Notes: generated by a model from the letters alone, not told the origin. Positions 1 to 8,090 are shown, numbered from the stretch's first letter. The stretch: 64,000 bases of DNA from Thermoleophilia bacterium (GCA_023382435.1 JAHDVS010000005.1:1-64000), one strand, 5' to 3'. Numbers and translations: made by a program.

Positions 1-62
1 TCCCGACCGAGCGAACTCAGTCAGCAGATGTCCACCAAAGCGGGGGAACTCCAGGCTTCATC

Positions 63-308
63 GTGATGTGGGCATGGGCCATTAAGGACGAGAAGCGCGA
101 CGGCTACTCGATCACTGAGTACCAGCGCTACTGGCATGAGAACGAGCGTCAGGCCGACCGGCTGCAGGCCGATCGATTTCCGTGGCCTGTGGCCGGAGTA
201 CGACACTCCGGACGAGTTGGCGCGTCAGGTGGTGCCGCATCTGCGGAGCAAGAAGGACGCGGCGACGATGCACATGACGATTCGGTGGTGGCCGAGTGGG
301 CCGGCTGA
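63..308 (+). pseudogene. Frameshifted small protein of an integrated-element remnant
   Basis: From GTG 63 or ATG 66 the frame reads MWAWAIKDEKRDGYS and continues through ITEYQRYW, then loses sense after residue 38. A coherent continuation (RGLWPEYDTPDELARQ, then VVPHLRSKKDA) lies in the +1 frame from about 178. The break sits on GATCGAT at 171-177. Removing one CGAT (174-177) joins the frames as ...QADFRGLWPEY..., so a 4-base duplication is the simplest cause. I do not recognise a named family; the gene precedes an excisionase-like gene and an integrase fragment, so I infer that it came with a mobile element. The 3' limit is uncertain because the restored frame has no nearby stop. Confidence 0.5.
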
Positions 309-499
309 TCCGGGTGCCGCTTCGGCCTGGGTCGGAGCCGTGGCTGTCGAAACGCCAGATCGCCGCGCACTTCGGGTTCTCGACGCGTTGGGTGGAGTTG
401 CGGGTGCGGGACGGGATGCCGTCGCAGATGATCGGCGGGCATCGGAAGTTCAGGGCCACCGAGTGCAAGGAGTGGCTGCTCGAGAGGAGCGAGGTGTGA
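296..499 (+). CDS. Excisionase-like helix-turn-helix protein
   Basis: This 67-residue protein has the layout of a MerR/excisionase-type winged HTH domain (HTH_17-like): WLSKRQIAAHFGFSTRWVEL followed by the wing GGHRKFRATECKEWLLER. Such proteins bind DNA at attachment sites or act as small regulators beside tyrosine recombinases. The start is GTG 296 and the stop overlaps the GTG (496) of the integrase remnant, as in int/xis pairs. It looks intact, but its recombinase partner is truncated, so it has probably lost its original role. Confidence 0.65.
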   Translation: MGRLIRVPLRPGSEPWLSKRQIAAHFGFSTRWVELRVRDGMPSQMIGGHRKFRATECKEWLLERSEV

Positions 500-873
500 T
501 CGTCAAGCGGGGGAGGGGCTACGGGGTGAGCATGTACGACCCGGCGCTGAGGCGGAAGCGGTGGGTCGGCACGTTCCCGACCAAGGTGGAGGCGCGCGAG
601 GCGGAGCGTCGGGCGTCGAGCCGTCGTCATGTGGGTGGTCGGCTGATGTGCGGTGAGTTCACGTCGCTGCGGCTTGCCGAGAACCTTCGGCCGGCGGGTG
701 CTACTCGGCGGACGTACCGGTACGGGCTGAAGGCGTTCTCGGATGACTTCGCACGTGTGCTGCTGGCTGACGTGGATCGGGTGGCGGCGCGATCGTGGGC
801 TCTGCGTCATCCGCAGTCGAACGTCCGTGTCGTGCGAGCAATGTTCAACGACGCGATCGACGACGGGCTGTAT
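496..873 (+). pseudogene. Truncated tyrosine-recombinase (phage-type integrase) N-terminus
   Basis: From GTG 496 the frame gives an AP2-like arm-binding segment (GYGVSMYDPALRRKRWVGTF, then PTKVEAREAE) and a SAM-like core-binding region (TYRYGLKAFSDDFARVLLAD, then VRVVRAMFNDAIDDGL). This is the usual N-terminal half of an integrase. Coding sense ends near 873. No catalytic domain with R...HxxR...Y follows, although the frame stays open to 1464 through low-information GC-rich sequence. The gene is therefore a fragment and cannot recombine by itself. It probably marks one end of an ancient integrative element; bases 874-1111 hold nothing else I can support. Confidence 0.6.
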
Positions 874-1111
874 CCGCCGCCTCCATCGGCTTGGTTAAGC
901 CAAGAACGGTTCGTGATAATCGCCACCCCGCGGGACGAATCGAACCGGGGAAATCCACCGTCCGATTCCTCCCGCGCTGGCGGGCCGGGGCGGGCAGAGC
1001 GAGAACTTGCGGGTGCCGGATTCTCGGTCGCGTCGGTCATCGGAGCGGGGCTCCAGAGGGAGGGGCTACTGGGCATTTCCAGGCGTCCACGCGGCAGGCT
1101 ATCGTCGGCGC

Positions 1112-1507
1112 GTGCCCCGACGCCGTGCCCGACCGCGGTCTCAGCCGAATCGGCGCTGGCGCGACTACGAGTCGGCCGCTGGACGCAGGCCCGTGCGGGA
1201 GTTTCTCGCCCGGCTGGACGACGACGATGCCTCGGAGGTCATCGCGGCAATGAAGGACGTCGAGAAACACGGGCTCTCGGTAGCCGAGCATCTCGGAGGC
1301 GAGATCCACGAAGTGAAGGCCGATGGCAGACGCCAGACGTTCCGGATCCTGTTCGCGCCGGAGGGGAAGCACGATCAGGTCCTGCTCGCGCTCGAGGGCT
1401 TCTCGAAGAAGACACAGAAGACGCCGCGGAGCAAGATCGAGCTCGCGAAGCGACGCCTGCGTGAATGGCGTGCCCGCGGCCGCGACCAGGGCTCGGGACC
1501 TGCCTGA
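1112..1507 (+). CDS. higB: HigB/RelE-superfamily toxin (Gp49-like)
   Basis: The 131-residue protein starts at GTG 1112 and contains PVREFLARLDDDDASEVIAA, a central LGGEIHEVKADGRRQTFRIL and a C-terminal KTPRSKIELAKRRLREW. This pattern fits the phage-derived Gp49-like/HigB family (PF05973), whose members cleave mRNA on the ribosome. An XRE antitoxin gene follows 61 bases downstream, the toxin-first order typical of HigBA. Longer upstream starts only add arginine-rich sequence without family resemblance. The pair sits beside integrase debris, as mobile-element addiction modules often do. Confidence 0.75.
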   Translation: MPRRRARPRSQPNRRWRDYESAAGRRPVREFLARLDDDDASEVIAAMKDVEKHGLSVAEHLGGEIHEVKADGRRQTFRILFAPEGKHDQVLLALEGFSKKTQKTPRSKIELAKRRLREWRARGRDQGSGPA

Positions 1508-1568
1508 GGCCGTGCGTGCGCAGACCATGCGTGATATGCTCTGCGTGGTATAAGAGCAAGGAGCTGAC

Positions 1569-1901
1569 GTGAGCGACTTCCTGGTAGAGATGATCGAGGA
1601 GCGGACGGTGCGGAATCCTGAATTCCCCGCCCTCGTCGAAGCGGCGCTCAACCGGCGTGAGCTCCTGCGGATGCTCGCTGCCGAGCGACTCGCTGCCGGC
1701 TTGACCCAGACCGAGGTAGCTGCCGTACTCGGCACGTCGCAGTCGCAGGTCGCTCGGCTCGAGTCCGGCAACGTCGACGCGAAGCTCTCGACCATCTCCC
1801 GCTTCGCCGTCGCGCTCGGCAAGAGGATCGAGTTCCGGGTCGCCGACGCAGCTCCGCCGGCGACGGCGGTGCGGCGCCCTCGGTCGACGGGCTCGAGCTA
1901 G
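1569..1901 (+). CDS. higA: HigA-type XRE antitoxin
   Basis: The 110-residue protein has a Cro/C1-type HTH domain at about residues 38-90 (LAAGLTQTEVAAVLGTSQSQ, then VARLESG). This is the DNA-binding and toxin-neutralising part in HigA proteins. The start is GTG 1569 with AAGGAGC at 1558-1564. Between the toxin stop and this start is a TATAAG hexamer (about 1549-1554) flanked by GCTCT...AGAGC, which could be an own promoter with an operator; that part is inference. The C-terminal 20 residues are proline/arginine-rich and probably disordered. Confidence 0.75.
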   Translation: MSDFLVEMIEERTVRNPEFPALVEAALNRRELLRMLAAERLAAGLTQTEVAAVLGTSQSQVARLESGNVDAKLSTISRFAVALGKRIEFRVADAAPPATAVRRPRSTGSS

Positions 1902-2146
1902 CAGGGAGGCGCTGAGCCCGGGTCGCGCTTGGGAGAGCGTTCCCGAAGAGCCGCCCCACCTCTTCTACACAGACGCCGAGGCCACTGGCCCCGGGGATGG
2001 GGCTTGTCGAGGCCCGCTCTACGGAGGGTGTCAGCAGGGAGCGCCAGTGGCCCGCGCGAGGTAAGGCTGATAAGGCGCACCAACGCAGCATTAACTGCCA
2101 TGCCGCAGGCTGGAGCAGGCCGCGAGTGCGCGGTGCTGGTCCGCGC

Positions 2147-3091
2147 TCAGCCCGCGATCGTCACGGGCGTGCAGCGCAGCGCGCGCACGTCGTTGATCGA
2201 GACGGCCTCGACGCAGTACTGGTAGCTGCCGGCGGGAATCCCGTTCGTGTCGAAGCCGCCCGGGCCGCCGACGTGGAAGACGAGCCGAAATCCGCAGGGC
2301 TCGGCGGGACCGCGCGTGTCGAAGTAGCAGAGGCTCGAGCGGTACGTGCCCGGCGCCCAGAGCCGCCACACCCGCCGGCTTTCGATCAGCCTCGCCCCGC
2401 TCCAGGAGAACACGGGGCCGACCGCCCGCTCGGGCGCGTCGGGAGCGGCGAGCCAGGCGCGGATCGCCGCGGGGGCACCCGGGAGCTGCACCGATCTCGC
2501 CAGCCGGCGCACCGGCATCACGTCGATCTCGGCCCGCAGGTCGGCGACGCCATCCAGCGCGTCGAGGGCCAGCGGCTCGGCCGCGTCGTCGAAGTCCCGC
2601 CCGGCGAGGCCGAGCGGGGGCTGGGCGAAGGCGTGGCGGACGCGGTATGCGGAGAGAGCGCCGATGCGTGGCGGCTCCGTGTTCAGCGGATCGTGGAGCG
2701 GCCCGCCGGGCCGGCGCGGATCGACGATGCCACACGCGGGAACCTGCTCGGTCACGTGGACATGGTCGTAGTTGCCGCGGACGAAGCCGAGCAGCTCGCC
2801 GCGCTCCACGGCATCTCCGACAGCGAGGCTTGCTGCCGGGGCGATGTGCCAGTACGCGAGCGTCGTCGATTTCGTCTTCACGCGCACCTTCCACGGGCGA
2901 AGGCCGCTCACGATGCCCGCCGCGATCGAGTACACCGGCGCCTCGTCGAGCGCCTCGACGTCGACCCCCTGGTGGATCGGGCCTCTCGGCTCGTTGAAGC
3001 TCCCCCGCACCGGAGCCGGGGTCTCGGTCGGCGCGACCGGCCAGGCCGACTCGGCGGGGAACGGCACCGAGAAGCAGCGTGCGTCAGCCAC
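2147..3091 (-). CDS. Secreted M23 (LytM)-like protein, start codon uncertain
   Basis: The N-terminal half has M23 metallopeptidase zinc-ligand motifs: HQGVD (H-x3-D) and the later HVHV (HxH), with intervening VYSIAAGIVSG and GNYDHVHVTE. M23 enzymes cut peptidoglycan cross-links outside the cell. The C-terminal half (about residues 150-314) is of no recognised family and has several cysteines. GTG 3091 is the first ordinary start, but the same frame continues upstream and encodes RARVGLAGLLVAAVALSCAA, a good signal peptide, with no ATG, GTG or TTG before the stop near 3288. The real start is probably a rare codon upstream, or there is a base error. The 3292-3382 gap holds only the argA promoter region. 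Confidence 0.6.
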   Translation of the reverse strand: MADARCFSVPFPAESAWPVAPTETPAPVRGSFNEPRGPIHQGVDVEALDEAPVYSIAAGIVSGLRPWKVRVKTKSTTLAYWHIAPAASLAVGDAVERGELLGFVRGNYDHVHVTEQVPACGIVDPRRPGGPLHDPLNTEPPRIGALSAYRVRHAFAQPPLGLAGRDFDDAAEPLALDALDGVADLRAEIDVMPVRRLARSVQLPGAPAAIRAWLAAPDAPERAVGPVFSWSGARLIESRRVWRLWAPGTYRSSLCYFDTRGPAEPCGFRLVFHVGGPGGFDTNGIPAGSYQYCVEAVSINDVRALRCTPVTIAG

Positions 3092-3382
3092 GGCCAGGCT
3101 GAGCGCGTCGAGCTCCTCACCGGTCGCCGCCTCGGCCCGGTCGCCCGGAAGGGCAGCGCCCGCCGGGGCGGCGCAGGAAAGCGCGACCGCGGCGACGAGC
3201 AGGCCGGCGAGACCGACCCGGGCGCGCCGTCCGGGTGCATGCGTGATCGCGGCTGGCTCGGCAGGCGTCGGCGGAATCCGGCGATCCTAACGAGAGCCCG
3301 ATCTCCTCTGCGGGTGCAGAGGAGACCTCCGGTCCGACCGCAGGGCGCGCCGGCCCCGGTCTCGCCTATCGTCCCTGGCCTG

Positions 3383-3880
3383 ATGGGCGTCGAGGTGCGG
3401 CGGGCGCGGACGGCGGACGTGGCGGCGATCCGCTCGCTCGTCGCGGGCTACGAGACCGCCGGGATCCTGCTTGGCAAGCCGCTCGTCTCGCTTTACGAGG
3501 ACGTGCAGGAGTTCTGGGTCGCCGACGCGGGCGGCGCCGTGATCGGCTGCGGCGCCCTGCACGTGATGTGGGAGGACCTCGGCGAGCTGCGCACCGTCGC
3601 GGTCGATCCCGCCTGGCGGGGCCGCAGGATCGGCTCGGCGCTCGTCGAGCGGCTGCTCGCGACCGCGCGCGCGCTCGGCCTGCGCCGCCTGTTCGTGCTC
3701 ACGTTCGAGGTCGACTTCTTCGCGCGCCACGGCTTCCGGTCGATCGAGGGCACGCCCGTCGACCGGGACGTGTACGAGGAGCTGCTCCGCTCGTTCGACG
3801 AGGGCGTCGCCGAGTTCCTCGACCTCGAGCGCGTGAAGCCGAACACGCTCGGCAACACGCGCATGCTGCTCTCGCTCTAG
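3383..3880 (+). CDS. argA: Amino-acid N-acetyltransferase (actinobacterial ArgA type)
   Basis: This 165-residue GNAT protein makes N-acetylglutamate from glutamate and acetyl-CoA, the first step of arginine synthesis. It shows strong resemblance to the short, stand-alone ArgA known from Mycobacterium: LYEDVQEFWVAD, GCGALHVMWEDLGELRTVAV, the acetyl-CoA loop RGRRIGSALVE, FFARHGFRSIEGTPV and the C-terminal VKPNTLGNTRMLL. The start is ATG 3383. TATCGT at 3367-3372 could be a -10 box giving a very short leader. No other arg gene is nearby, so it looks transcribed alone. It overlaps the convergent next gene by 4 bases. Confidence 0.88.
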   Translation: MGVEVRRARTADVAAIRSLVAGYETAGILLGKPLVSLYEDVQEFWVADAGGAVIGCGALHVMWEDLGELRTVAVDPAWRGRRIGSALVERLLATARALGLRRLFVLTFEVDFFARHGFRSIEGTPVDRDVYEELLRSFDEGVAEFLDLERVKPNTLGNTRMLLSL

Positions 3881-4812
3881 CCGGCCGCGAGCGCCCCGAC
3901 CCGCGCCACGACGTCACGGCACCAGGTGGCGACCTCGCCCGGGTCGTCGAGGAACTGCGAGGGCTTGATGCAGATCGTCGTGAAGCCGCGCTCGAGCTGC
4001 GCCGGCACCCGGGCGAGCGCCGGTTCGAGCTCGGCCACGTCGTCCCGGCCGGCGAACGCTCCCCGGGTGCCGCCGACGAGCTCGAGCTCGCCCGGGTCAC
4101 GTCCGGCGGCCCGCAGTGCCGCCCGCAGCCGCTCGAGATCGCCGGGGGCGACCGGGCCGAGCGGATTGAAGCCGTGCCCGTGCTCGACGAGGCGGCGCAC
4201 GAGCCTCCCGTGCAGGCGCTCGCCGCCGAACCACAGCCGCGGGCCGTCCGCGCGGAATGGCTTCGGCTCGAGGTAGACCTCGTCGAATCGGTAGTGGCTC
4301 CCCGCGAACGACGCGGGCGTGTCGCGCCAGAGGATCCGCCAGGCCGCGAGGTGCTCGTCGAGCAACTCGCCCCGCCGCTCGAACGGGACGCCGAGCGCCT
4401 CGTACTCGGCCCGGTGCCAGCTCACCGTCGGCTGGACGACCAGCCGCCCCTCCGAGAGCAGGTCGAGCGTCGCAAGCTCCTTCGCGAGCAGGAGCGGATG
4501 GCGCAGCGGCGCGATCACCGCGGCGGCGATCAGACGGAGGCGAGTCGTCGCGGCGGCCACCGCGGCCAGCACGAGGAGGGAGGAGGGCCAGGGCGTGCCC
4601 GGGTCCTGGTTTTCCGGCAGTGCGTACTCGCGCGCGTTGGCAGGCAGGCCGGCTGCGTCCGCGTCCGGGCCGAGCACGATGTGCTCGCTGACCATCACCC
4701 CGTCGAAGCCCGCGGCCTCGGCGGCCGTCGCCATCCGCACGAGCGCGGGCAGATCGCGTGGCGACACGAGCGTCCAGTTCTCGCTCAGAACGAGAATCAG
4801 CCTCGGCGCCAC
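3877..4812 (-). CDS. LLM-class (luciferase-like, probably F420-dependent) oxidoreductase
   Basis: The 311-residue TIM-barrel protein has typical luciferase-like monooxygenase features: FDGVMVSEHIVLGPD, ATTRLRLIAAAVIAPLRHPL, LDLLSEGRLVVQPTVSWHRA and EYEALGVPFERRGELLDEHL. In Actinomycetota most such enzymes use cofactor F420 and act as reductases or dehydrogenases on unknown substrates. The substrate cannot be read from the sequence, and no F420 biosynthesis gene is in the window. It is divergent from the methyltransferase at 4850 and convergent with argA. Confidence 0.8.
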   Translation of the reverse strand: MAPRLILVLSENWTLVSPRDLPALVRMATAAEAAGFDGVMVSEHIVLGPDADAAGLPANAREYALPENQDPGTPWPSSLLVLAAVAAATTRLRLIAAAVIAPLRHPLLLAKELATLDLLSEGRLVVQPTVSWHRAEYEALGVPFERRGELLDEHLAAWRILWRDTPASFAGSHYRFDEVYLEPKPFRADGPRLWFGGERLHGRLVRRLVEHGHGFNPLGPVAPGDLERLRAALRAAGRDPGELELVGGTRGAFAGRDDVAELEPALARVPAQLERGFTTICIKPSQFLDDPGEVATWCRDVVARVGALAAG

Positions 4813-4835
4813 CCGACGATTATCGCGCGAGCGTC

Positions 4836-4841
4836 TACGCT
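4836..4841 (+). promoter_or_regulatory. -10-like hexamer of a near-leaderless promoter (methyltransferase)
   Basis: TACGCT ends 9 bases before ATG 4850, so transcription would start about at the initiation codon. No Shine-Dalgarno sequence precedes that ATG. This is one of a recurring set in the window. Confidence 0.45.
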
Positions 4842-4849
4842 GACGGGCG

Positions 4850-5602
4850 ATGAGGGGAGCGACGCCCGGCCTGCTGCCGACCGAGGACGCGTACGGCCAG
4901 ATCCTGCTCGCCGCCTACGAGGGGCGCGGCGGGCAGGAGATCATGGAGCGCGACGACGGGCTCATCTACTGCGGCGATCCCGGCGACTACTTCTGGCCGT
5001 TCCGCCGCTGGCCCGCGGTCGAGCGCCGCCTGATGCGCTTTGTTCGCGGCCGTGCACTCGACATCGGCTGCGGAGCCGGTCGGGTCGCGCTGCACCTCCA
5101 GGAGCGCGGCCACGAGGTCGTCGCGATCGACGAGTCCCCGCTCGCGGTCGAGGTCTCGCGCCGCCGCGGCGTGCGCGACGCGCGGGTGCTCTCGCTCGCG
5201 GACGTCGACTCCTCGCTCGGCGAGTTCGACACCGTCCTGATCATGCGCAACAACCTCGGGCTTGGCGGGAGCGAGGCACGCGCGGGGGGTGTCCTGCGCC
5301 GGCTGGCCCGGGTCACCGGGGAACGCGGGCGCATCGTGACCGACAGCGTCGACCCCGAGCGGATCGACGACCCGGTGTTTCGCACCTACCGCGGTCGCGG
5401 CGGAGCTGACACGCGCCCGCGCGCCCAGCGGCTCCGCGTCCGCTGGCAGCGCTACACGACACCGTGGTTTCACTACCTGATGATGGCTCCGGACGAGCTC
5501 GAGCGCCTCCTCGACGGAACCGGGTGGCGGGTTGCCCGGCTCGTCGACGACGGCTCGCCCCGTTACGGCGCGGTGCTCGAGAAGGAGCGGACAGCCCGGT
5601 GA
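4850..5602 (+). CDS. Class I SAM-dependent methyltransferase
   Basis: The 250-residue protein carries the SAM-binding glycine loop ALDIGCGAGRVALHLQERG at about residues 69-87 and the acidic end of strand 2 (VVAIDES). The following FDTVLIMRNNLGLGG sits where motif IV is expected. The C-terminal third (VRWQRYTTPWFHYLMMAPDE) resembles small-molecule methyltransferases. The substrate is unknown. GTG of the downstream lipoprotein overlaps its stop, so the two are probably cotranscribed. Confidence 0.8.
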   Translation: MRGATPGLLPTEDAYGQILLAAYEGRGGQEIMERDDGLIYCGDPGDYFWPFRRWPAVERRLMRFVRGRALDIGCGAGRVALHLQERGHEVVAIDESPLAVEVSRRRGVRDARVLSLADVDSSLGEFDTVLIMRNNLGLGGSEARAGGVLRRLARVTGERGRIVTDSVDPERIDDPVFRTYRGRGGADTRPRAQRLRVRWQRYTTPWFHYLMMAPDELERLLDGTGWRVARLVDDGSPRYGAVLEKERTAR

Positions 5603-5871
5603 GGAGGGCGGTAGCAGCTGTCGCTGTCGCGGTCGCGCTTGCCGCCGGCGGGTGCGGCGGGCCCTCGCAGGAGGAGTTCGACCTGCTCGAGGCCCGGGTC
5701 GCGCAGCTCGAGACCACGGTGGCGGAGCTCCAGGACGAGATAGCGACACTGCGCCAGCTCGAGGCCGCCGTCGGCGAGATCACGGGCTTCCTCGGCTCGC
5801 TCAGGGACAAGCTCCCCGACCTCGACGGCCTCGGAGACCTTCTCGACGACCTCCGCTCGTTCGTGCCCTGA
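5599..5871 (+). CDS. Small lipoprotein-like coiled-coil protein
   Basis: The 90-residue protein begins (GTG 5599, overlapping the previous stop) with VRRAVAAVAVAVALAAGGC, a short signal peptide ending in a lipobox-like AGGC. Residues 26-57 form a leucine/glutamate heptad (EEFDLLEARVAQLETTVAEL). It resembles Lpp-like or phasin-like structural lipoproteins only in architecture. It is likely an outer-face membrane-anchored helical protein, with no known function. Confidence 0.65.
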   Translation: MRRAVAAVAVAVALAAGGCGGPSQEEFDLLEARVAQLETTVAELQDEIATLRQLEAAVGEITGFLGSLRDKLPDLDGLGDLLDDLRSFVP

Positions 5872-5948
5872 CCTATGACCCTGGAAGCACCCCTCGGGTG
5901 AGTGAGTCGCCGGTCAGGCGCAGCCTGGCAGCCGCCGATGGGTAGCGC

Positions 5949-6245
5949 ATGAACGTCGACGCGGCGAGCGGGGCACCGCGGGAGCTCTTCACCCGGCGCG
6001 CGGTCAAGGACGGCCGAACGGTCGTCCACCTCCGCGCGGTGGAGAGCTCCGGCGGCTCCGTGATCGAGACCGACGTGTACCCGGTCACGGGCCTGGGGGT
6101 CGAGCCGATCGCGCTCGGCCCGTTTGTCTTCGCCAGCATGGACGAGGGCGTCACGTTCGTCGAGGAGGCGCTGCTCGCGCTCGAGTACCTGGGCTGCTCG
6201 ATTCTCCAGGGAGGATCCGGCGACCGCGACCCCGGCCCGTCGTGA
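5949..6245 (+). CDS. Hypothetical protein, 98 residues
   Basis: I do not recognise this family. The protein has no signal peptide or membrane segment. The core alternates hydrophobic strands with charged turns (TVVHLRAVESSGGSVIETDV, then YPVTGLGVEPIALGPFVFAS) and ends in a helix (VTFVEEALLALEYLGCSIL). The composition is like a genuine small alpha/beta protein and the codon third positions are GC-rich as in its neighbours. It lies 46 bases before the long coiled-coil gene on the same strand. Confidence 0.6.
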   Translation: MNVDAASGAPRELFTRRAVKDGRTVVHLRAVESSGGSVIETDVYPVTGLGVEPIALGPFVFASMDEGVTFVEEALLALEYLGCSILQGGSGDRDPGPS

Positions 6246-6291
6246 CGGCGCCGCGGCAGGCGGCGGCGACGACGAGTCACGAGGCAAGCAC

Positions 6292-8037
6292 ATGGGAGAG
6301 GTCGCACGCGGCAAGGGGCGAGCCTCCGATCTCTACGGGCTGAGGGCCGAGCTCGCCGGCATCGCTCCAGCGGACGCCGAGCCGGAGGCGGCGCCACCCG
6401 TACCGCCACCGACGGAGCACGGGGGGCCGCCCACGCTCGATCGTGAGTCGGAGCCCGCGGCGCAGCCGGAAATCCTCGCGCTCGAGCTCGAGACGCGTGC
6501 CCAGGAGCTCAGTCGCCGGGAGGAAGCGCTGGCCGCCGAGCTCGCGAGCGCCGAGGCCGGCTTCGCCGAGCGCGGCGCCTCGCTCGAGGCGCAGGCGGCA
6601 GAGCTCGAGCAGCGGGCGGACGCGCTCTCTACGCGAGAACGTGAACGGAGCGAGCGCGACGACGAGCTTGCCCGCCGCGAGCAGGCCTACGTCGAGCAGG
6701 AGCGCTCGCTGGCCGAGCGCGAGGCCGGGGTGGTGCAGCAGGAGCAGGCTCTCGCCGGGCAGGAGCAGGCTCTCGCCGAGCAGGAGCAGGCTCTCGCCGG
6801 ACGGGAGCAGGGGCTTGCCGGCCGCGAGGCCCTGCTGGCCGAGCGGGAGCAGGAGATCGTCGGTCGCGAGCAAGCTCTCGCCGAGCGGGAGCAGCGGCTC
6901 GACGGGCGCGCCGCAGCCCTCGATCGGCGAGACGCTGCCGTCGAGGCGCGGGAGGGGGAGCTTCGAAGGCAGGCCGAGCTGGAGTTGGAGGCGGCTGCCT
7001 CCGCGGCCGAGCGCGAGCGGGCAACGGAGGAGCGGGAGCGGGAGCTCGACCGGCGTGAGGGCCAGCTCGAGGAGCGGGCACGCGCGGTTCACAAGGACGA
7101 CGAGGCGGTCGTCCGGGAAGCGTCGCAGATCGCAGCGAGGGCCGCCGAGCTCGACTCCCGCGCCGAGGAGCTGGCCCGGGCCGTCCGCGCTCGCGAGGCC
7201 GCCAGCGACGAGCGCGAGCGCCGCGAGACCGCTCTCGCGTCTGCGAAGACCGCTCTCGAGGAGCGCGAGCGGGAGCTCGCGCGCAGGGAGGCGAGCGTCG
7301 CCGAGCAGGTGGCCCGGGCCGGGTCGGCGTCGGGCAAGCGCGGCGACGAGCGTGCGACCCGCGCTCGCGCGAAGGAGCTCGAGCGTCTCGAGCAGGGGCT
7401 GCGCAAGGAGGAGGCCCGCCTGGCGCGGCTCGCGTCGGAGCTGACCGCGCGCGACGAAGCGCTCGCGGCCCGGACCGACTCGATCCGCCGGGCCGAGGAG
7501 AGCGTGGAGGACGGCCAGCGCGGCCTGGCGGAGCGGGAGGCCGAGCTGACCCGTCGGACCGCCGAGCTCGCGGACGGCGCCACCGACCGGGAGCGCCGCG
7601 AGCGGGCGCTGCGGCGAGCCGACGAGGAGCTCGCGCGGGCGACGGCCCTGCTCGCAGAACGGGAGCGCGCCCTCGCGGCGCAGGCTGACGGGTTGGCGAC
7701 GGAGCTCGACGCGCTCGGGGCCCGCCAGCGGGAGCTGGACTCGCGTCTGCGCGAGCTGGACGGCGCAACCCGTGAACGCGCAGGCACGGGGACCGAGCCC
7801 GCCGGGAGCGTCGAGACCCTGGAGAAGCTCGCCCGGCTCGAGCGGTCGGTCGAGGAGCTCGAGCGGCGGCTCGCGACCGGCGGGCCCGAAACGGCAGAGC
7901 GGCTTGTCGGGGAGCCTGCTCGCCCCGCCGGGAAGCCGGGCCGTCCGGAAACAACGCGTCCCGCCCGTCTCGAGCGAGGCGGCGGCGAAAGCGACTGGTG
8001 GGCCCGCCAGCTCGGGAAGCGCAGGTCGCGGCGGTAG
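6292..8037 (+). CDS. Long Glu/Arg-rich coiled-coil protein
   Basis: The 581-residue protein (ATG 6292) has a short proline-rich head (about 40-60) and then nearly 500 residues of uninterrupted charged helix built from seven-residue units such as QEQALAG, REQALAE and RREASVAE. It ends in a basic, tryptophan-containing tail (SDWWARQLGKRRSRR). There is no signal peptide, membrane segment or enzymatic domain, so a cytoplasmic scaffold, filament or DNA/membrane tether is plausible; that is inference. DNA for eight of the heptads is an exact-length 21-bp tandem array (6739-6906). Confidence 0.75.
   Translation: MGEVARGKGRASDLYGLRAELAGIAPADAEPEAAPPVPPPTEHGGPPTLDRESEPAAQPEILALELETRAQELSRREEALAAELASAEAGFAERGASLEAQAAELEQRADALSTRERERSERDDELARREQAYVEQERSLAEREAGVVQQEQALAGQEQALAEQEQALAGREQGLAGREALLAEREQEIVGREQALAEREQRLDGRAAALDRRDAAVEAREGELRRQAELELEAAASAAERERATEERERELDRREGQLEERARAVHKDDEAVVREASQIAARAAELDSRAEELARAVRAREAASDERERRETALASAKTALEERERELARREASVAEQVARAGSASGKRGDERATRARAKELERLEQGLRKEEARLARLASELTARDEALAARTDSIRRAEESVEDGQRGLAEREAELTRRTAELADGATDRERRERALRRADEELARATALLAERERALAAQADGLATELDALGARQRELDSRLRELDGATRERAGTGTEPAGSVETLEKLARLERSVEELERRLATGGPETAERLVGEPARPAGKPGRPETTRPARLERGGGESDWWARQLGKRRSRR
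6739..6906 (+). repeat. Eight 21-bp tandem units inside the coiled-coil gene
   Basis: Eight consecutive 21-base units lie here, the first three almost identical (core CAGGAGCAGGCTCTCGCCG). They encode QEQALAG, QEQALAE, QEQALAG, REQGLAG, REALLAE, REQEIVG, REQALAE and REQRLDG. The unit length equals one coiled-coil heptad, so unit gain or loss lengthens the rod by about 1 nm without a frameshift. Confidence 0.85.
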
Positions 8038-8090
8038 CGCGCCGGCCGCCGTTCGCGCGAGAATCCCGGACACCGGAAAGGAGGAACGGG

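Noticed and set aside
112-810. Long minus-strand open frame opposite the integrase remnant
   Set aside because: Arg/Pro/His-rich with no domain sense; a shadow produced by high GC at third positions, as in many long antisense frames across the window.
900-990. tRNA-like fragment (GGGACGAATCGAACC) as an attachment-site remnant next to the integrase fragment
   Set aside because: The T-loop-like bases on the minus strand cannot form a 5-bp T-stem and no matching acceptor or anticodon arm is present.
1980-2052. Inverted GGCCACTGGC/GCCAGTGGCC as a terminator
   Set aside because: The loop would be over 50 bases and no T-run follows; it is noted only as a weak inverted repeat in the 1902-2146 gap.
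6277-8073. 598-codon open frame antisense to the coiled-coil gene
   Set aside because: It mirrors the repetitive GAG/CGC codons of the plus-strand gene and has leucine/proline-biased sequence with no motif.
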